The notes under the pieces: model-generated
The model's database searches: none
The model's input: the letters and a program-made list of their open reading frames with translations, nothing else
What the model was told of the DNA's origin: nothing
Shown: positions 21,399 to 32,885 of the stretch, piece by piece
How the letters are laid out: each line of letters begins with the position of its first letter
Position numbering within the stretch: the first letter of the stretch is position 1
Assembly: GCA_963931865.1 (NCBI GenBank)
Contig: OZ007512.1
Coordinates: 11,974,756 to 12,038,755 of the forward strand
Reading direction: 5' to 3'
Source of the DNA: Axinella damicornis
Lineage: Eukaryota > Porifera > Demospongiae > Axinellida > Axinellidae
Length of the DNA stretch: 64,000 nt
Program-made: the position numbers and the translations under genes

Positions 21399-21897
21399 GA
21401 GTTGAGCATGCACAAGAGACTTTCACTCTACCAGTGCACCACCACACACCCCCACTGAGCACTAGAGACTCTCACTCTACCAGTCCACCACCACACACCC
21501 CCACTGAGCATTAGAGACTCTCACTCTACCAGTGCAGCACCACACACCCCCACTGAGCACTAGAGACTCTCACTCTACCAGTGCACCACCACACACCCCC
21601 ACTGAGCATGCACTAGAGACTCCCACTCTACCAGTGCAGCACCACACACCCCCACTGAGCATTAGAGACTCTCACTCTACCAGTGCAGCACCACACACCC
21701 CCACTGAGCACTAGAGACTCTCACTCTACCAGTGCAGCACCACACACCCCCACTGAGCACTAGAGACTTTCACTCTACCAGTGCACCACCACACACCCCC
21801 ACTGAGCACTAGAGACTCTCACTCTACCAGTGCAGCACCACACACCCCCACTGAGCACTAGAGACTTTCACTCTACCAGTGCACCACCACACACAGC
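21399..21897. repeat. 49-bp minisatellite, about ten copies
   Basis: Unit cactagagactctcactcta, then ccagtgcagcaccacacacc and cccactgag. Small variants alternate (gcagcacc/gcaccacc, ctctcac/ctttcac) and two copies carry an extra gcat. Block B has only single-copy remnants of it near 36545-36730, so the array expanded after the duplication or was lost from B. Confidence 0.9.
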
Positions 21898-23984
21898 ACA
21901 CCCCACACTATCTTGGCTGACCTTGTAAACCCCACACGGAATTCGCTTGAGTTAGCTATACCATAAATGGCATTGCTCAAACTTGGATGGCAAAGGCCAA
22001 ATTTAATATGAGGCAAACTCAGGACAGAGCCTGAGTTGAGCATGCACCTCTGAGTGCACCACTGACCGCATACCCCACACTATCTTGGCTCACCTTGTAC
22101 ATCCCTTCAGCAACTCGCATGGCCTTGATCTTCCTTGTGCATTTCCTCCTTGAAATCTGGTTCATAATCTGGGCACAGAAATTAGTAATTTTGCTGGAAG
22201 AGTAGCACGGGTGGGGTCTAACAATTATAAGTATGACCAAGGTATACTTGCTACTCAGTTTACTATGATTGTCAATGGATGCACTATAGCGAAATACTCA
22301 CTTGACAACTTAGTATATGCACTGTATCAGGCTTTGGCTATAGCTCCCCGGGATCTGGGATCCCATCTTTCATGCATGAATGCAGCATGTGGTTGATTTT
22401 TTTGCACGAGTGTCCAGCTCTGCTGACCAGAGCTTCACTTTGTTTTCCACCGACGAATCGATGAAGTCCCTGGAACTGATAGGAGATCCCAGATCCCCCG
22501 CTGGGTTATGGCAGGTCTTTTCTCCTCATTTTTACCTCATTGCTTATGTAGTCATTCATCTCAGTGTCAGTCTCGTCATTGTCGACAGCTGGCTTTCTTT
22601 CCCTCTGCAGCTCATTATTGGGGATGATGCTCTCACCTGTGGTAAGGAAGAATGAAGACTCGAGTAAAAAAAACCCCTAAAATAGTCAGCAACCACACGA
22701 CATGAATTCTGCAGTTGAGCATGCCCTCAACTACCACACAATCATCAGTCATACTGCCACAAATGATATTCCATATATACTCCTATTTGACTTACCAATG
22801 GTAAACAAGGTTCCGTTTTCAGTATTCTTGCACTGGAAACTCCACCCCCCATACACAACCGTGTGAATGCCTTCAGGTTTAGCAGGATACTGTCCATAGA
22901 ATATTCCTTCTTCGAGTCCACCTATTGCATATGCACCCACATAGATATGAGGATGCTCTTCATGGAATTCAGTCAAGTACTCACTGATCGCAGCTACGGT
23001 TGGCTTTGGGCTCATTAATCGGTAGACAAATTTGTAATTTCGACCTATAGCATTCAGAGCAGCAAAAGCCAAATTGGCTCTTTCTTTTAAGTCCTCTGAG
23101 GTATACCTACAGTTCTGTGTATTCACATGAACCATGATAGGGTTTTCTTCCCGACCACGAGTAGCAATCCATATCTCACACCCACTGAGTTGAGTAGTGA
23201 AGAACCAGTTTCCGAATGCTGGATGCACAGCCAGGATGCATACTTGTTCGTTTCCCATAGTAGATAATTTGATTTTGCAGAATTGGCGGCCACTAGATCG
23301 TTTTGATCCGGAGTAGCATACAAAAAACTTGGAGGCGGCTGCGCATATTCACCTACATATACATCGTCATGCTGTAAATAAAAAACCACCGGCGTTCCTG
23401 GCACCTCCCCTCTGAAGATGGCATTTGATACTGGACCTTGTGCGAAACGCCCAACATAGCTATTCAAGTAGGATTGGAGCTGCATGGAGTGAATATTCAC
23501 AATGATAAATACTCTGTTCCAAAAGCTGATTTTCATCCCCTCAACAAGCATATACCAATAGGAGATACCGGGGATAACTAGCTACCCATAGACTTTCTGC
23601 AATGAACACGATGCATGAAAAACTCACCGTTGCTGTTGACGGTACTGCCGTGCTTGATAGCACAAGAATCACCACCAATAACGGAAGGGACTGGAGCTTC
23701 ATTCCTTTTTCTATTCAATATAAATAGAGACAAAGAAAGACAACAATTTCAATGAAGGAATGTACAACTATCGCTATCTCGCGAGTGCCAGAGAACTACT
23801 GTAACATCTCAGGACATTAACATTTTTTTCTTTATTAAAATTTTAATGCAAGCAGCATCTGGGAGATGACAAGGTAGCTATAAAGCTAATAGGAGTCACA
23901 CCCAAATTAAAAGGAAAAGAAAAGTGGCAGACAATGTATTACAAATAAAATTAAGGTTACGGGATACTCGTGTGCGCGCCGTGT

Positions 23985-24165
23985 GAAATGTATTGGAAAA
24001 TGGATACTTTTAAGCTCGCTAACCAAAAATCTCTGGTACGAAGAGCATGAGCAACTTGATTCTGCCGGTGGAGGTGTGCTGTCACAAGGTGCAGGGCATG
24101 ACGGAAGCATCTTTGGTTAGCGAGCTTAAGTATACATTTCCCAATACATTTCACACGGCATCCAC
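23985..24165. mobile_element. foldback element, copy 2 (internally deleted)
   Basis: Same termini as at 8222-8575 (cttttaagctcgctaaccaa left, ggtta gcgagcttaag right), but the middle is reduced to one arm. Flanks read tgtgcgcgccgtgtgaaatg and its approximate complement. Confidence 0.75.
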
Positions 24166-24199
24166 CGATACCCCTACATTTTGGATTGAAATTGAAACT

Positions 24200-24600
24200 A
24201 CCTTGAATACCGTAGTTGCAATTAATTTCGCGGTGGGGAAATTTTCGTAGTATTCGCGGATGAAGTAAGACTGCGAATATTAAACGCGCGAAATATTTTT
24301 TAACAGCTAGGCATAGCAGTTACTGTCCTTCGTCTTCCTGGGCTTACGCTCACACAGTAGCTCAGTTGCTTCGCTGTAGACGTGATAGCCAGGCATACAC
24401 AGCTCGATCGCCAACTCATCCTCCATCGGTGCGATCACACGTGTCAATAGTAAGTTATTACGAGCGAGCGGAAATATCCAGCGAAAATTTCCCTCCGCGA
24501 AATATTTATTGAGTGGCTAGACCGCGAAATTTTTGCCGCGCGAAATAATCGGCAACCACGATAGCCCTATATAAGTGTAATCTATCACCAACCCGATCTA
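24200..24600. other. cgcgaaat-rich DNA, no gene
   Basis: Repeated gcgaaat/attttcg words on both strands (for example near 24225, 24290, 24490, 24530) resemble the interior of the TA-flanked element at 40471-40995. It may be a diverged relative. Clear termini were not found. Confidence 0.3.
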
Positions 24601-24766
24601 TTTTGAAGTGTTACACGCGGTGCACGTACCAGCTCATGGTTATGACGGTTGTAGCCAGCAAATTATACAATGCAAAGACAACTTGTTTTCTGGGCTGCTT
24701 GGTGGTAACAGTAGTTTGGGCATGTCAATAGTGTCGGGAAAGGCATCCTACCCAACTCAGTATTCC

Positions 24767-24880
24767 TGCAGCCGTATACATGTCCAGCATGAACTAAGTT
24801 CGTACGTAGCGATACATGCCCAACATGAACTACGTTCGTACGTAGCGATACATGTCCAACTTGAACTAAGTTCATAAGTA
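24767..24880. repeat. 36-bp tandem repeat, three copies
   Basis: Unit contains acatgtccagcatgaactaa and gttcgtacgtagcgat. Short frames on both strands through it are repeat translations. Confidence 0.8.
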
Positions 24881-24897
24881 GATATCGTGTACATGAG

Positions 24898-25299
24898 CAG
24901 GGGCGGATCCAGAAAGGGGGTTTCTTTTATATGCAGGCAGCTGCCGAAGGCAGTAAACAGAGTTGCGTAGCGCTAATTAGTCCACGCGAAGCGCGGAAAA
25001 AAACATTTCGTGCTTTGCACTGCAAGTTCCGGCCCGTGCTTCCGTTTCTTGCTCTAGCTCTCACGCAACGTAATACGTAAATATACTAGATCGTGGTCTC
25101 GTTCCAAAGCCGTTCGGTTTCAGCTAGGAGTTGCGATGTAAGTTAGTAACTGAGCGCTAGATGTTGCCGTCGATGCTCGTCACCGCTGCAGGCAAGCGCT
25201 TGAAATTCTAGGTTGAAAGTAAGGTAAGTTCTTTACTTATTCAACTGTAAGAAGGGGGGTTCGACCGAACCCAACGAACTACCCGTGGATCCGCCACTG
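24898..25299. mobile_element. small TIR element ending in GGATCCGCCACTG
   Basis: Termini caggggcggatcca (left) and tggatccgccactg (right) are inverted. The interior has gctgccgaaggcagt and gcgaagcgcggaaaa. A relative lies inside the RdRP-gene intron at about 61980-62466 with the same interior words and right end. No transposase is present. Confidence 0.65.
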
Positions 25300-25444
25300 A
25301 TTATTGAGGGAATGTTTTGAATGCAGACAACTGCATGCATGGCGCCTAGACTCCCAAAGTGGAACGTTGTCTCTTTGCACGCGGGATATGCACTTATGAA
25401 TAATCAATAAGTTAGAAAAACCAAAATGGAAGATAAAAAAAAAA

Positions 25445-25515
25445 GAGTTCCTCTTTCTGGATTCGAACCGCCGATGTCCGCATTACTATGGAAGCGCATT
25501 GCCGACTCACCAAAT
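25445..25515 (-). other. possible tRNA pseudogene or tRNA-derived SINE head
   Basis: On the minus strand: an A-box-like tggtgagtcgg, a perfect B-box ggttcgaatcc and, just downstream, a run of T (Pol III terminator-like). The T-stem pairs only at the two closing positions and a clean anticodon arm cannot be drawn, so a working tRNA is unlikely. Confidence 0.3.
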
Positions 25516-25714
25516 CGCCGTACTATCATTTGCTAACGCATATATATATACGGGTGTTTACGTTCAAAATCGCGTAGGGCCAGTATACTGGCCCGCCGCG
25601 TGCAAAGAGCAATAGTACGTATGAATAGCTTTGCCATACCTAGCTAGCCAATACAATATAAGTTCCAATTACGCATGAATATTTTCCTGACCACCCTGCA
25701 TGCATATAGATATA

Positions 25715-25960
25715 GAGCGCTTCGGTACCCATGGAGGCATACCTATAGGACAGAGTGTCTCGTAGGCTCTATTTTATTATGTATACAACATCTATAGACT
25801 CGAATGCACCAGTCCACCGATAAAATACTACTAACCTGAGCTGCGGGTGAGGAGGACCGACTCAGAGACCCGTGGATAGATTCAGACGGTTGATTTTCGA
25901 ATGCAAGCGACGGGACGACGTACGTCGGATTACGAGTGACATTTTATAGCTACCCACTTT
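25715..25960. repeat. segment duplicated at 47085-47465
   Basis: Begins gagcgcttcggtacccatgg and includes gcgggtgaggaggaccgact and gacgggacgacgtacgtcgg. The second copy carries a LINE-tail insertion at 47142-47292. It may be a promoter or first exon region. No frame is supported. Confidence 0.7.
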
Positions 25961-26416
25961 AATTAAATTCCGAGAATTCTTGTTTCTGCGTGTCGACATC
26001 GCCTCAAGCCCGCGCGCCGATCGCCACCCCCACTATGACTGAGGCGGAGAGTTGCGAGAGACTGCATGGTATGTGCACACAGCCCCCACCTGTCTAGTTG
26101 ATACCCAGGATGCTGTTTTTTTAATTATTTTTTTAATAACAATTCTGTCAAGGATACATGTACATAGCAACATAGGCTAATACAAGACATGATCCCTAAT
26201 TATAAGCTACATTAATGAAGGTGTAGATTAAATGCAGAATCTAAGTTGTTCCAGAAAGAAATAGTGTATGGTACAAAGGAATAAAAATAGGAATTCGTAT
26301 GAGCAAAGGGTCGGGTCAATACAAGGTTGTGAGGTGCATGGTGAGTAAGAGAAGTAGTTACAACAACATGCTTCAGTCCCAAAGCTGTCTGTCCCACGGC
26401 ATGACAGCATTACTAC

Positions 26417-26987
26417 TTAGTCTCGTTCCCAGACCCCCCTCGGAACACGTACGGCAATGCGGTGTCCGCGCGGGCTATATTCCCGCGCCAATCAGATTGC
26501 AGAATTCACCTACGTCACGTTCAATCGCGGATGTGCAAACTCATCGGTAAAACAGTGACCATCATGGCGATCAGTTGACAAGGCTGTCGAAGTTCCTGAG
26601 GGAGAATAAGGTATGGAACGTTGATACCGAAGCATTGAGGGGCAATAGAAGCTTTCATTTCTGTATTTGTGTGCTTACCAGTCGGCTACGGCAAAAGCTT
26701 TCCGTTAGCTTCCCGTCGTAATTCGACTTTTGTACTGTGCAGCTCTCCGCTCTCGGGGTAGTAGCGTAGAACGGCTTGGTACAGTGTCTGACATGTTCAA
26801 GCTAGACTTACGTACTTAGTACTGTACATGCAGCTATTTAGTGGCGCACAACTCCAATTATCACCTCGAGTGTAAACATTCACACGTGATTGTGTAACTG
26901 ATTGAATTCCTCTTGGACGCGGCATTGCCATACGTGTTACCAGCCCCTTTCTCGATTTTTCCGAGGAGGGTCTGGGAACGAGACTAA
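26417..26987. mobile_element. 571-bp TIR element of the TAGCCTCGTTCCCAGG type
   Basis: Left terminus ttagtctcgttcccagaccc continuing to cctcgga. The right terminus is its complement (tccgaggagggtctgggaac, then gagactaa). Arms are about 27 bp with few mismatches, and no transposase frame lies inside. Its right end abuts the start of the block duplicated at 48136. Confidence 0.8.
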
Positions 26988-26993
26988 TTACTA

Positions 26994-28930
26994 CTCTGGA
27001 CATGGCTTGTCACCCAGTCTTCCTTTCCGAGTCATCAAGCTTGCTCCTGGAAGGGTTTATTATGAATTCTCACGCTCACTATTCAATTACCTGTTTCTCG
27101 CTCACTATTCAGTTACCTGTTTTTTGACACAAACTATAATCACAATACTAATTTTTTTTATTACCATACTATTTTCTGTACAGTACAAATTGTGTGCAAT
27201 TTATTATACAGTTCTAATTACACTCCTGGTAGGGGAAAAATTTTGCCGCGTAAATAATCTAACCTAATGTAAATAAATAATTAACGTTTGACTACTTAGG
27301 AATGGCTCACAAAGATTCTGACTACACCGTCGTGATCGCTATCAGGCACTGTCCTCACCGTACAATTTTGGTGCTGAAACTCACCTTGGTGGTGGAGATA
27401 CAAGCGCTTTTGTAGTGCCGTCGGCCGCCATTTCTCGATCGCTCTCTTCGAAGTTCGTAGCCAGTACAGCTCTTACGAAGGCCCCACAAAGATTCGGACC
27501 ACACAGGTGTGATCCTTGTGGTCCACTGACGCTCACATGCCTAAACTCACCTTGCTGGCGAAGTTGTGAGTGCTGTAATAATGTCTTGTCTTCCTTTTGG
27601 TCACCATTGCTCGCGATCGACTGAGCGTAGTTGCCACGTGGCGTGTGCGTTAATTGGAACGAATGGCAATACTTAACTAGCTTGCGCTACGGCGAGTCGC
27701 AACGGGGGTTGCAACGCGGCTACCAGGAGTGCGGTTGCCCCTCGTAATAATAGGAGAAAAATAATAATCTGCTGATTGTTATTGCTGTGCGGTGTTCTCA
27801 AACGTGAATTTTGCATCTCCTGAAAGCGACATCAGGCTCTCGGTCGGCTCACTTGATATACTCAAGCGACACTGTCTCGTCTGGGGGCATTCGCTCATTG
27901 ACACGATCCAATCTCTGAGCATCGTCAAAACTACCAATCTTCGCCTTCCGTTCTTCCAGAGCTTGGTGGATGAAAATACAAGCCAACTGAACACAGATTT
28001 CCCAATTTCATACACAAATACCATTTACAGTATACACAATACGATAGTCGCGCATTATTAAGTGGAGTTCACTTATAGGTGGGATATTCACTGTTAGGTG
28101 CAGGTTCAACTCTCATCCCAGCTATTTGCATGAAGTCATCTTCCAGAAAAAATCTGTAATTTGAAACGAAGTGCACATCCTATCCGAGGAATGTCATTCG
28201 AAACTAAGCACATCTCGCTTATAGGCACATCTTTCTTTCCTGTGAAGATATAGGTGCATGCACTTAATAACAAGCAACTTGTCCTTGGAGGTAGACTATT
28301 GGGATGCACCGGAATGCACCTGAGAAGCAGTTGGCCATTTATTGCTTCACTAAAAACTCTTACCTCATAAGCAAATGCAAACAATATATGTTATAGCTGC
28401 AACGATTCGTGTCTTGCCGCATCAATGTAAATTATTTTAGCTGATGTTCTGACGTAGCTACATCCTCCCTCTCTGTTTGCTCAGGGCCTGATAAGGTTAA
28501 CCCTCACAAAAGGGTTATAAAATTAAGCAGCAACTTCTTGATGACTCACCAGAACTAAGACCAGACTTGCCCTCCGAGAGGATGCCCATGGGAAGCTGTC
28601 CTGATGGAGTCAAGCCCTTCAGAGCTAGCACGCTCTCACGCTCGGCCCTACAAAGAGACATAGTGGGCGCTGTGATCAACAGCTCTTCTCCATCCCTCTC
28701 TTTCCTTCTGCCTCCATCATTGCTTCCCTCCTCCCTCCCTCCCACCTCGCCTCTGTCCTCCCTCATACAGCACAACACATCTGATCTTCCATACACACCC
28801 TATTTACATGCATTTCCCTCCCCACTTCAAGCATGGAGAAGATTAGCCATGGCCAGGTCACGCTTTCTCTCCTCCCATGTGGCCTGGGAACGAGGCTAAG
28901 AGAAGACATGTGCCATCTTACCAACACTTC
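26994..28930 (-). pseudogene. calcineurin A 3'-exon copy (disrupted)
   Basis: Collinear with the calcineurin locus at 48136-49800. One exon is intact (28647-28550, encoding [20 protein letters not shown] and onward, in the conserved pre-autoinhibitory stretch). The last exon (27961-27784) carries a lost base in the MPPRRD codons near 27888 and a two-base gain near 27866. Its start and its SSEPTES tail are therefore in different frames. A remnant of the KMARVFSVL exon is seen only as gccatcttaccaac at about 28910. A roughly 540-bp insert (27221-27765), bounded by cactcctggtag and ctaccaggagtg, separates it from flanking DNA that is continuous in the other copy. It is best read as a dead partial duplicate. 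Confidence 0.75.
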
Positions 28931-28980
28931 CAACACATAATGCATTCTGAAAGTCCTTGAATTAAACTCATGGTATAGTT

Positions 28981-29034
28981 AGCCTCGTTCCCAGGATCCT
29001 CCCCAGGCTTTTGTTGCACACTGGAACGAGGCTA
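28981..29034. mobile_element. short hairpin of the TAGCCTCGTTCCCAGG family
   Basis: agcctcgttcccagg ... ggaacgaggcta in inverted arrangement over 54 bp. A solo end lies at 28875-28899. Confidence 0.65.
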
Positions 29035-29139
29035 CGTATAGTAGTAACCAGGGTTGGTTAACCCAGTTGCAATCAGAATTAAAGCATGTATCCTAAAATG
29101 CTTTCCCATACAGTACTAGAGTGGCCTGGATCGAGGTCA

Positions 29140-30130
29140 TGCATGACAATGTGCCTGCTTGTTATCAAAGTGTCCCCTAATAGCTTACAAAGTGCACCTT
29201 AAAGGTTTACAAAGTACATACATGTAATGTGCCTGCTTGTTACCAAAGTGCTGCTACAACGCACCTGTTCAACAAGTGTCCTCAAGAGCATTACCAAAGT
29301 GTCCCTGTGCTTGTCAACAATTTACTCTCCTAAAAGCTCCACAAAACAAGGTACATAATCTCTCAACCTGCATGACACACTGTATACAAATCCTCAAAAG
29401 GAGTGTTGGAAGCTACATAATTATACAGTCTGAGAGTGTACTTAATATTAATACACGTGTATAGCTACTTGTCTTATTAATATACAAAGTTGAGTAGTAG
29501 TGTATATACCTAATACAGGGATTTTGCTTTCTTCTTATGGTTAATTGGTAAAGAGTTAAAAGTTCTTCTTTGTGGAAACAACATATTGTTGAAGTAACAA
29601 GACTTGCAGTTGTGAGTTGTGAGTATTGCAGTGACACATGACAATGTAGTGACACTGCAAAGACCGGGGTTGTTTTAACTGAGTTTGGTTAACCCAGAAA
29701 GCATGCATCCTAAAATGCTATCCCACACATGCAGTACAAAAGTGGCCTGGATTGTGGTCATGGTAGCTACTCCTGCCTGCTTGTTACAAAAGTGTCCCCT
29801 AACAGCTTACAATCTGCATACAATGTGCCTGCATGCTTGTTACCAAAGTGTCCCCTAATAGCTTACAATGTGCATACAACGTTTCTGCTTGTTACCAAAG
29901 TGTCCCTAAAAGCATAGCTAGCTACAATCACAGTACAATGTGCCTGCTTGTTACCAAAGTGTCCCCTAATAGCATAGCTACAATCACAGTCCGTTCAATG
30001 TCCCTGCTTGTTACCAAAGTGTCCCTAATAGCATAGCTACAATCACAGTACAATGTGCCTGCTTGTTACCAAAGTGCTGCTACAACGCACCTGTTCAACA
30101 AGTGTCCCTCAAGAGCATTACCAAAGTGTC
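29140..30130 (+). repeat. 55-bp minisatellite, compound field
   Basis: Two runs of the tgcctgcttgttaccaaag unit, each ending in a gctgctacaacgcacctgtt block and a caacaatttactctcctaaa tail (29255-29350 and 30070-30180). The whole 900-bp composite is itself duplicated in tandem around a gap of unique sequence. Confidence 0.8.
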
Positions 30131-30326
30131 CCAATGCTTGTCAACAATTTACTCTCCTAAAAGCTCCACATAACAAGGTCATTTGTTCTTTCAACCTGCA
30201 TGACACACTGTATACGAATCCCCAAAAGGAGTGTTGGAAGATATATACATACAGTATTAATTATACAGAATGTAGCTACTTGTCTTGAGCTGCTTTCCAA
30301 TTGAAACTCAGGTAACCATGCAAGCT

Positions 30327-31015
30327 GTGAGTTGCGAGTGTTGCAGTGACACACGGGTAATGGTTATGATCAGCAGATGTATCCCGTGACTTGCTTGCAG
30401 CTGTGAGTTGTGAGTATTGCAGTGACACATGTAGCTAATGGTTATGATCAGCGGATATATCCCGTGACTTGCTTGCAGCTGTGAGTTGTGAGTAGCTATT
30501 GCAGTGACACATGTAATGGTTATGATCAGTGGATATATCCCGTGACTTGCTTGTAGCTGTGAGTTGTGAGTATTGCAGTGACACATGTAGCTAATGGTTA
30601 TGATCAGCGGATATATCCCGTGACTTGCTTGCAGCTGTGAGTTGTGAGTATTGCAGTGATACATGTAATGGTTATGATCAGCGAATATATATCCCGTGAC
30701 TTGCTTGCAGCTGTGAGTTGTGAGTATTGCAGTGACACATGTAGCTAATGGTTATGATCAGCGGATATATCCCGTGACTTGCTTGCAGCTGTGAGTTGTG
30801 AGTATTGCAGTGACACATGTAGCTAATGGTTATGATCAGCGGATATATCCCGTGACTTGCTTGCAGCTGTGAGTTGTGAGTAGCTATTGCAGTGACACAT
30901 GTAATGGTTATGATCAGCGGATGTATCCCGTGACTTGCTTGCAGCTGTGAGTTGTGAGTATTGCAGTGACACATGTAATGGTTATGATCAGCGGATGTAT
31001 CCTGTGGCTATATGA
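30327..31015. repeat. 76-82-bp minisatellite, about nine copies
   Basis: Unit gtgagttgtgagtattgcag, tgacacatgtagctaatggt, tatgatcagcggatatatcc, cgtgacttgcttgcagct. The presence or absence of agcta accounts for the length variants. Single copies lie at 16320, 29610, 32225, 39660 and 40245, always near glycosyltransferase-like copies or their remnants. Confidence 0.9.
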
Positions 31016-31174
31016 GCTGCGACTGAAGTACCAGTATAGTGATATAAATAATGTTTAAGCAGGATAATATTATAACAGTGACAAGTATGACATCATGTGG
31101 GTTTCCTTTGTTTTCTGCACTGGAAAATGAGGGTGTCACCCTCGGAATGAGGGTGAGTTGGAAGTTCTCCAGTT

Positions 31175-31439
31175 CAGGCTTAGATAGAACTTAATTGGTA
31201 CACGTACATGTGGTTCTTAGAGCCTGCAGAGTACAACATGCAAGCTGCAGCTGCTGACCCAACGTGATTTCTATGGCACACTGTGTGTACACACTGTTCA
31301 CCAGGATTGGAGTGGAGTCTGAGATATTCATTAGTAGCAAATTGGGGTTCACCAGGATTAGGGTGGACTGGAGTCAGTCTGAGATATTCATCAGTAGTAA
31401 GTACTCCCAATAACATGTTTAGTAGCAAACAGAGACGTA
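31175..31439 (-). pseudogene. small scrambled fragments of the glycosyltransferase-like 3' end
   Basis: Minus-strand pieces read NEYLRLHSNPGEQCVHTVC and DEYLRLTP, matching the ITTNEYLRLHPKQCVHTVC region at 16095-16155. Two tandem, inverted, rearranged copies sit immediately before the truncated paralogue at 31440. Confidence 0.6.
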
Positions 31440-31444
31440 CATCT

Positions 31445-32143
31445 TAGATCCAGAGTCCAACTTCGTTAAGTGATTTCAATTGTAGTGATCCTAAACGGGA
31501 CAGGATCCGGCACAGGCTCATTCCAAGTCAAAGATTACTGAAGGACTCCCAATCGTATACTAAACGCTACCTTCATTCCTCTAATAAGGTAGCCATGATG
31601 GTTCGTTCAGAACACGTCTTTATTGGCTACAGGAACAAACACAGAGGAAAAACTGTTGCAGATATGATAAATTATTTCAGTTCCTGTCTTCGCAGTGCTG
31701 TTGGAATAGCTCATGAGAACACACAAGCAGACGGTGGTATTTACTTGACCTTTGACCTTGGTACTTATGGAAGCAATACAATATTAAGAACACTGAGAAA
31801 AGAATTGCACAACAAAACTTCCAAAATCTTGCAGGACACGGTTGCTGATTTGTATGGTGATAAACTTTCCCTAAGAGATTGGGAGGACAGTTTTATCCAA
31901 GCCAGTGGTGGGATAGACAATCCAGCCTACATAGCTGCCCTTCAGCGAACAATTGCCAGCCAGGCCGACTGTCTCATCCTAGTGGGCGGAGGAAACTTCC
32001 AAGATATTACTACCTATGAATATCTCAGACTCCACCCCAAACAGTGTGTACACACAGTGTGCATCATTAGAGACCCGGTCACTCTCCCTCAGCTCCTCAA
32101 AGCCCACAGCGAACTATCACCCACACCATACGAAGTTGAGTAG
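31445..32143 (+). pseudogene. 5'-truncated copy of the glycosyltransferase-like gene
   Basis: From about 31445 it matches 15528-16227 almost base for base. It lacks the signal anchor, repeat stem and first part of the globular domain. The open frame from the internal ATG at 31595 (MMVRSEHVFIGYRNKHRGKT to the stop at 32143) differs from the longer gene by only a few residues, for example ILQD for IFQD and GDKL for GNKL. Without a membrane anchor or upstream domain it is unlikely to encode a working Golgi protein. A short soluble product cannot be excluded. Confidence 0.8.
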
Positions 32144-32334
32144 TAGCTCTCTACAATGTATATACAAATATTATGTATATTATACGTGTGGAAACTACAC
32201 TATTGAAGTAACAATGAATTTGTCATTCCATGACTTGCTTGCATGTAGTTGTAAGTATTGTGGTGACACATGTATTATGATCCGCATACGAATCCACGAC
32301 TATATATATTATAGGAACTGCAACCGAGGTGACC

Positions 32335-32885
32335 AACCGTTAGGGTACATTTAACCGTCGGGGCCCTGACGGTTAAAGGTATTAAGGTAGCATTATCCCT
32401 TTACCGTTAGGGTACCTTTAACCGTCGGGGCCCTGACGGTTAAAGGTATTAACTCTTTACCAACCAGCTTAAAGAAGCAAAAACCCTGTATTAAAGTATA
32501 ACGCCTAGTATTAAAGCTCCCATATAAATTCTTATGGGCTTATGGGAGCTCATGACGGCTTTCACAGTCATTGGTTGGTAAAGAGTTAAGGTAGCATTAT
32601 CCCTTTACCGTTAGGGTACCTTTAACCGTCGGGGCCCTGACGGTTAAAGGTATTAAGGTAGTGTTATCCCTTTACCGTTAGGGTACCTTTAACCATTGGG
32701 GCCCTGACGGTTAAGGTATTAAGGTAGCATTATCCCTTTACCGTTAGGGTACCTTTAACCGTCGGGGCCCTGACGGTTAAAGGTATTAAGGTAGTATTAT
32801 CCCTTTACCGTTAGGGTACCTTTAACCGTCGGGGCCCTGACGGTTAAAGGTACCCTAACGGTAAAGGGATAATGTTACCTTAAAC
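32335..32885. repeat. palindromic 67-bp repeat, about six units
   Basis: Expanded version of 16498-16690, with the same terminal inverse unit (taccctaacggtaaaggg) closing the array. One unit has accattgg instead of accgtcgg. A 141-bp TIR element is nested inside (32449-32589). Confidence 0.9.
32449..32589. mobile_element. 141-bp TIR element nested in the palindromic array
   Basis: Perfect 18-bp inverted termini TTAACTCTTTACCAACCA (32449-32466) and its complement (32572-32589). The ttaa at each end could be a target duplication shared with the host repeat (ggtattaa). A solo-like end (ttggtaaagagttaa) lies at 29545. Confidence 0.8.

Larger units (their letters stand above)
15525..23702. repeat. 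segmental duplication block A
   Basis: Collinear in direct orientation with 31440-38237. It carries the 3' half of the glycosyltransferase-like gene, the palindromic 67-bp repeat, a secreted-family gene, non-coding flank and the GAS2-domain gene. The copies differ by repeat number (two against about six palindromic units), by an extra 1.6 kb in A (20.1-21.9 kb) and by small indels. Confidence 0.9.
19866..23702 (-). pseudogene. GAS2-domain secreted-type gene, copy A (frameshifted)
   Basis: Five exons match the intact paralogue at 36168-38237: exon 1 23702-23628 (signal peptide, 25 residues), exon 2 23479-22796, exon 3 22636-22536, exon 4 22168-22094 and exon 5 20012-19866. Splice sites and phases are kept. 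Exon 2 has lost one base near 23250 relative to the paralogue (reading around NYLLWE), which switches frame before the conserved GNWFFTTQLSGCEIW block. Exon 2 is 684 nt here against 682 nt, so its phase is wrong for exon 3. Exon 5 lacks one residue of the GAS2 GGW motif (GIERWAP instead of GIEGGWAP). The 2-kb intron 4 has gained repeats. It is a pseudogene unless the missing base is a sequencing error. The rest is well preserved, so the loss is recent. Confidence 0.75.

Noticed and set aside
23907..24250. Several 65-67-residue frames on both strands
   Set aside because: They are translations of the foldback element and its inverted halves.
25445..25515. A functional tRNA gene
   Set aside because: The B-box is perfect, but the T-stem pairs at only two positions and no proper anticodon arm forms. 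Kept only as a tRNA-like remnant.
30308..30974. Minus-strand open frames of repeated CHCNTHNSQLQASHGIYPLI units
   Set aside because: They translate the 76-82-bp minisatellite, whose length variants shift frame between units, and they have no start context.
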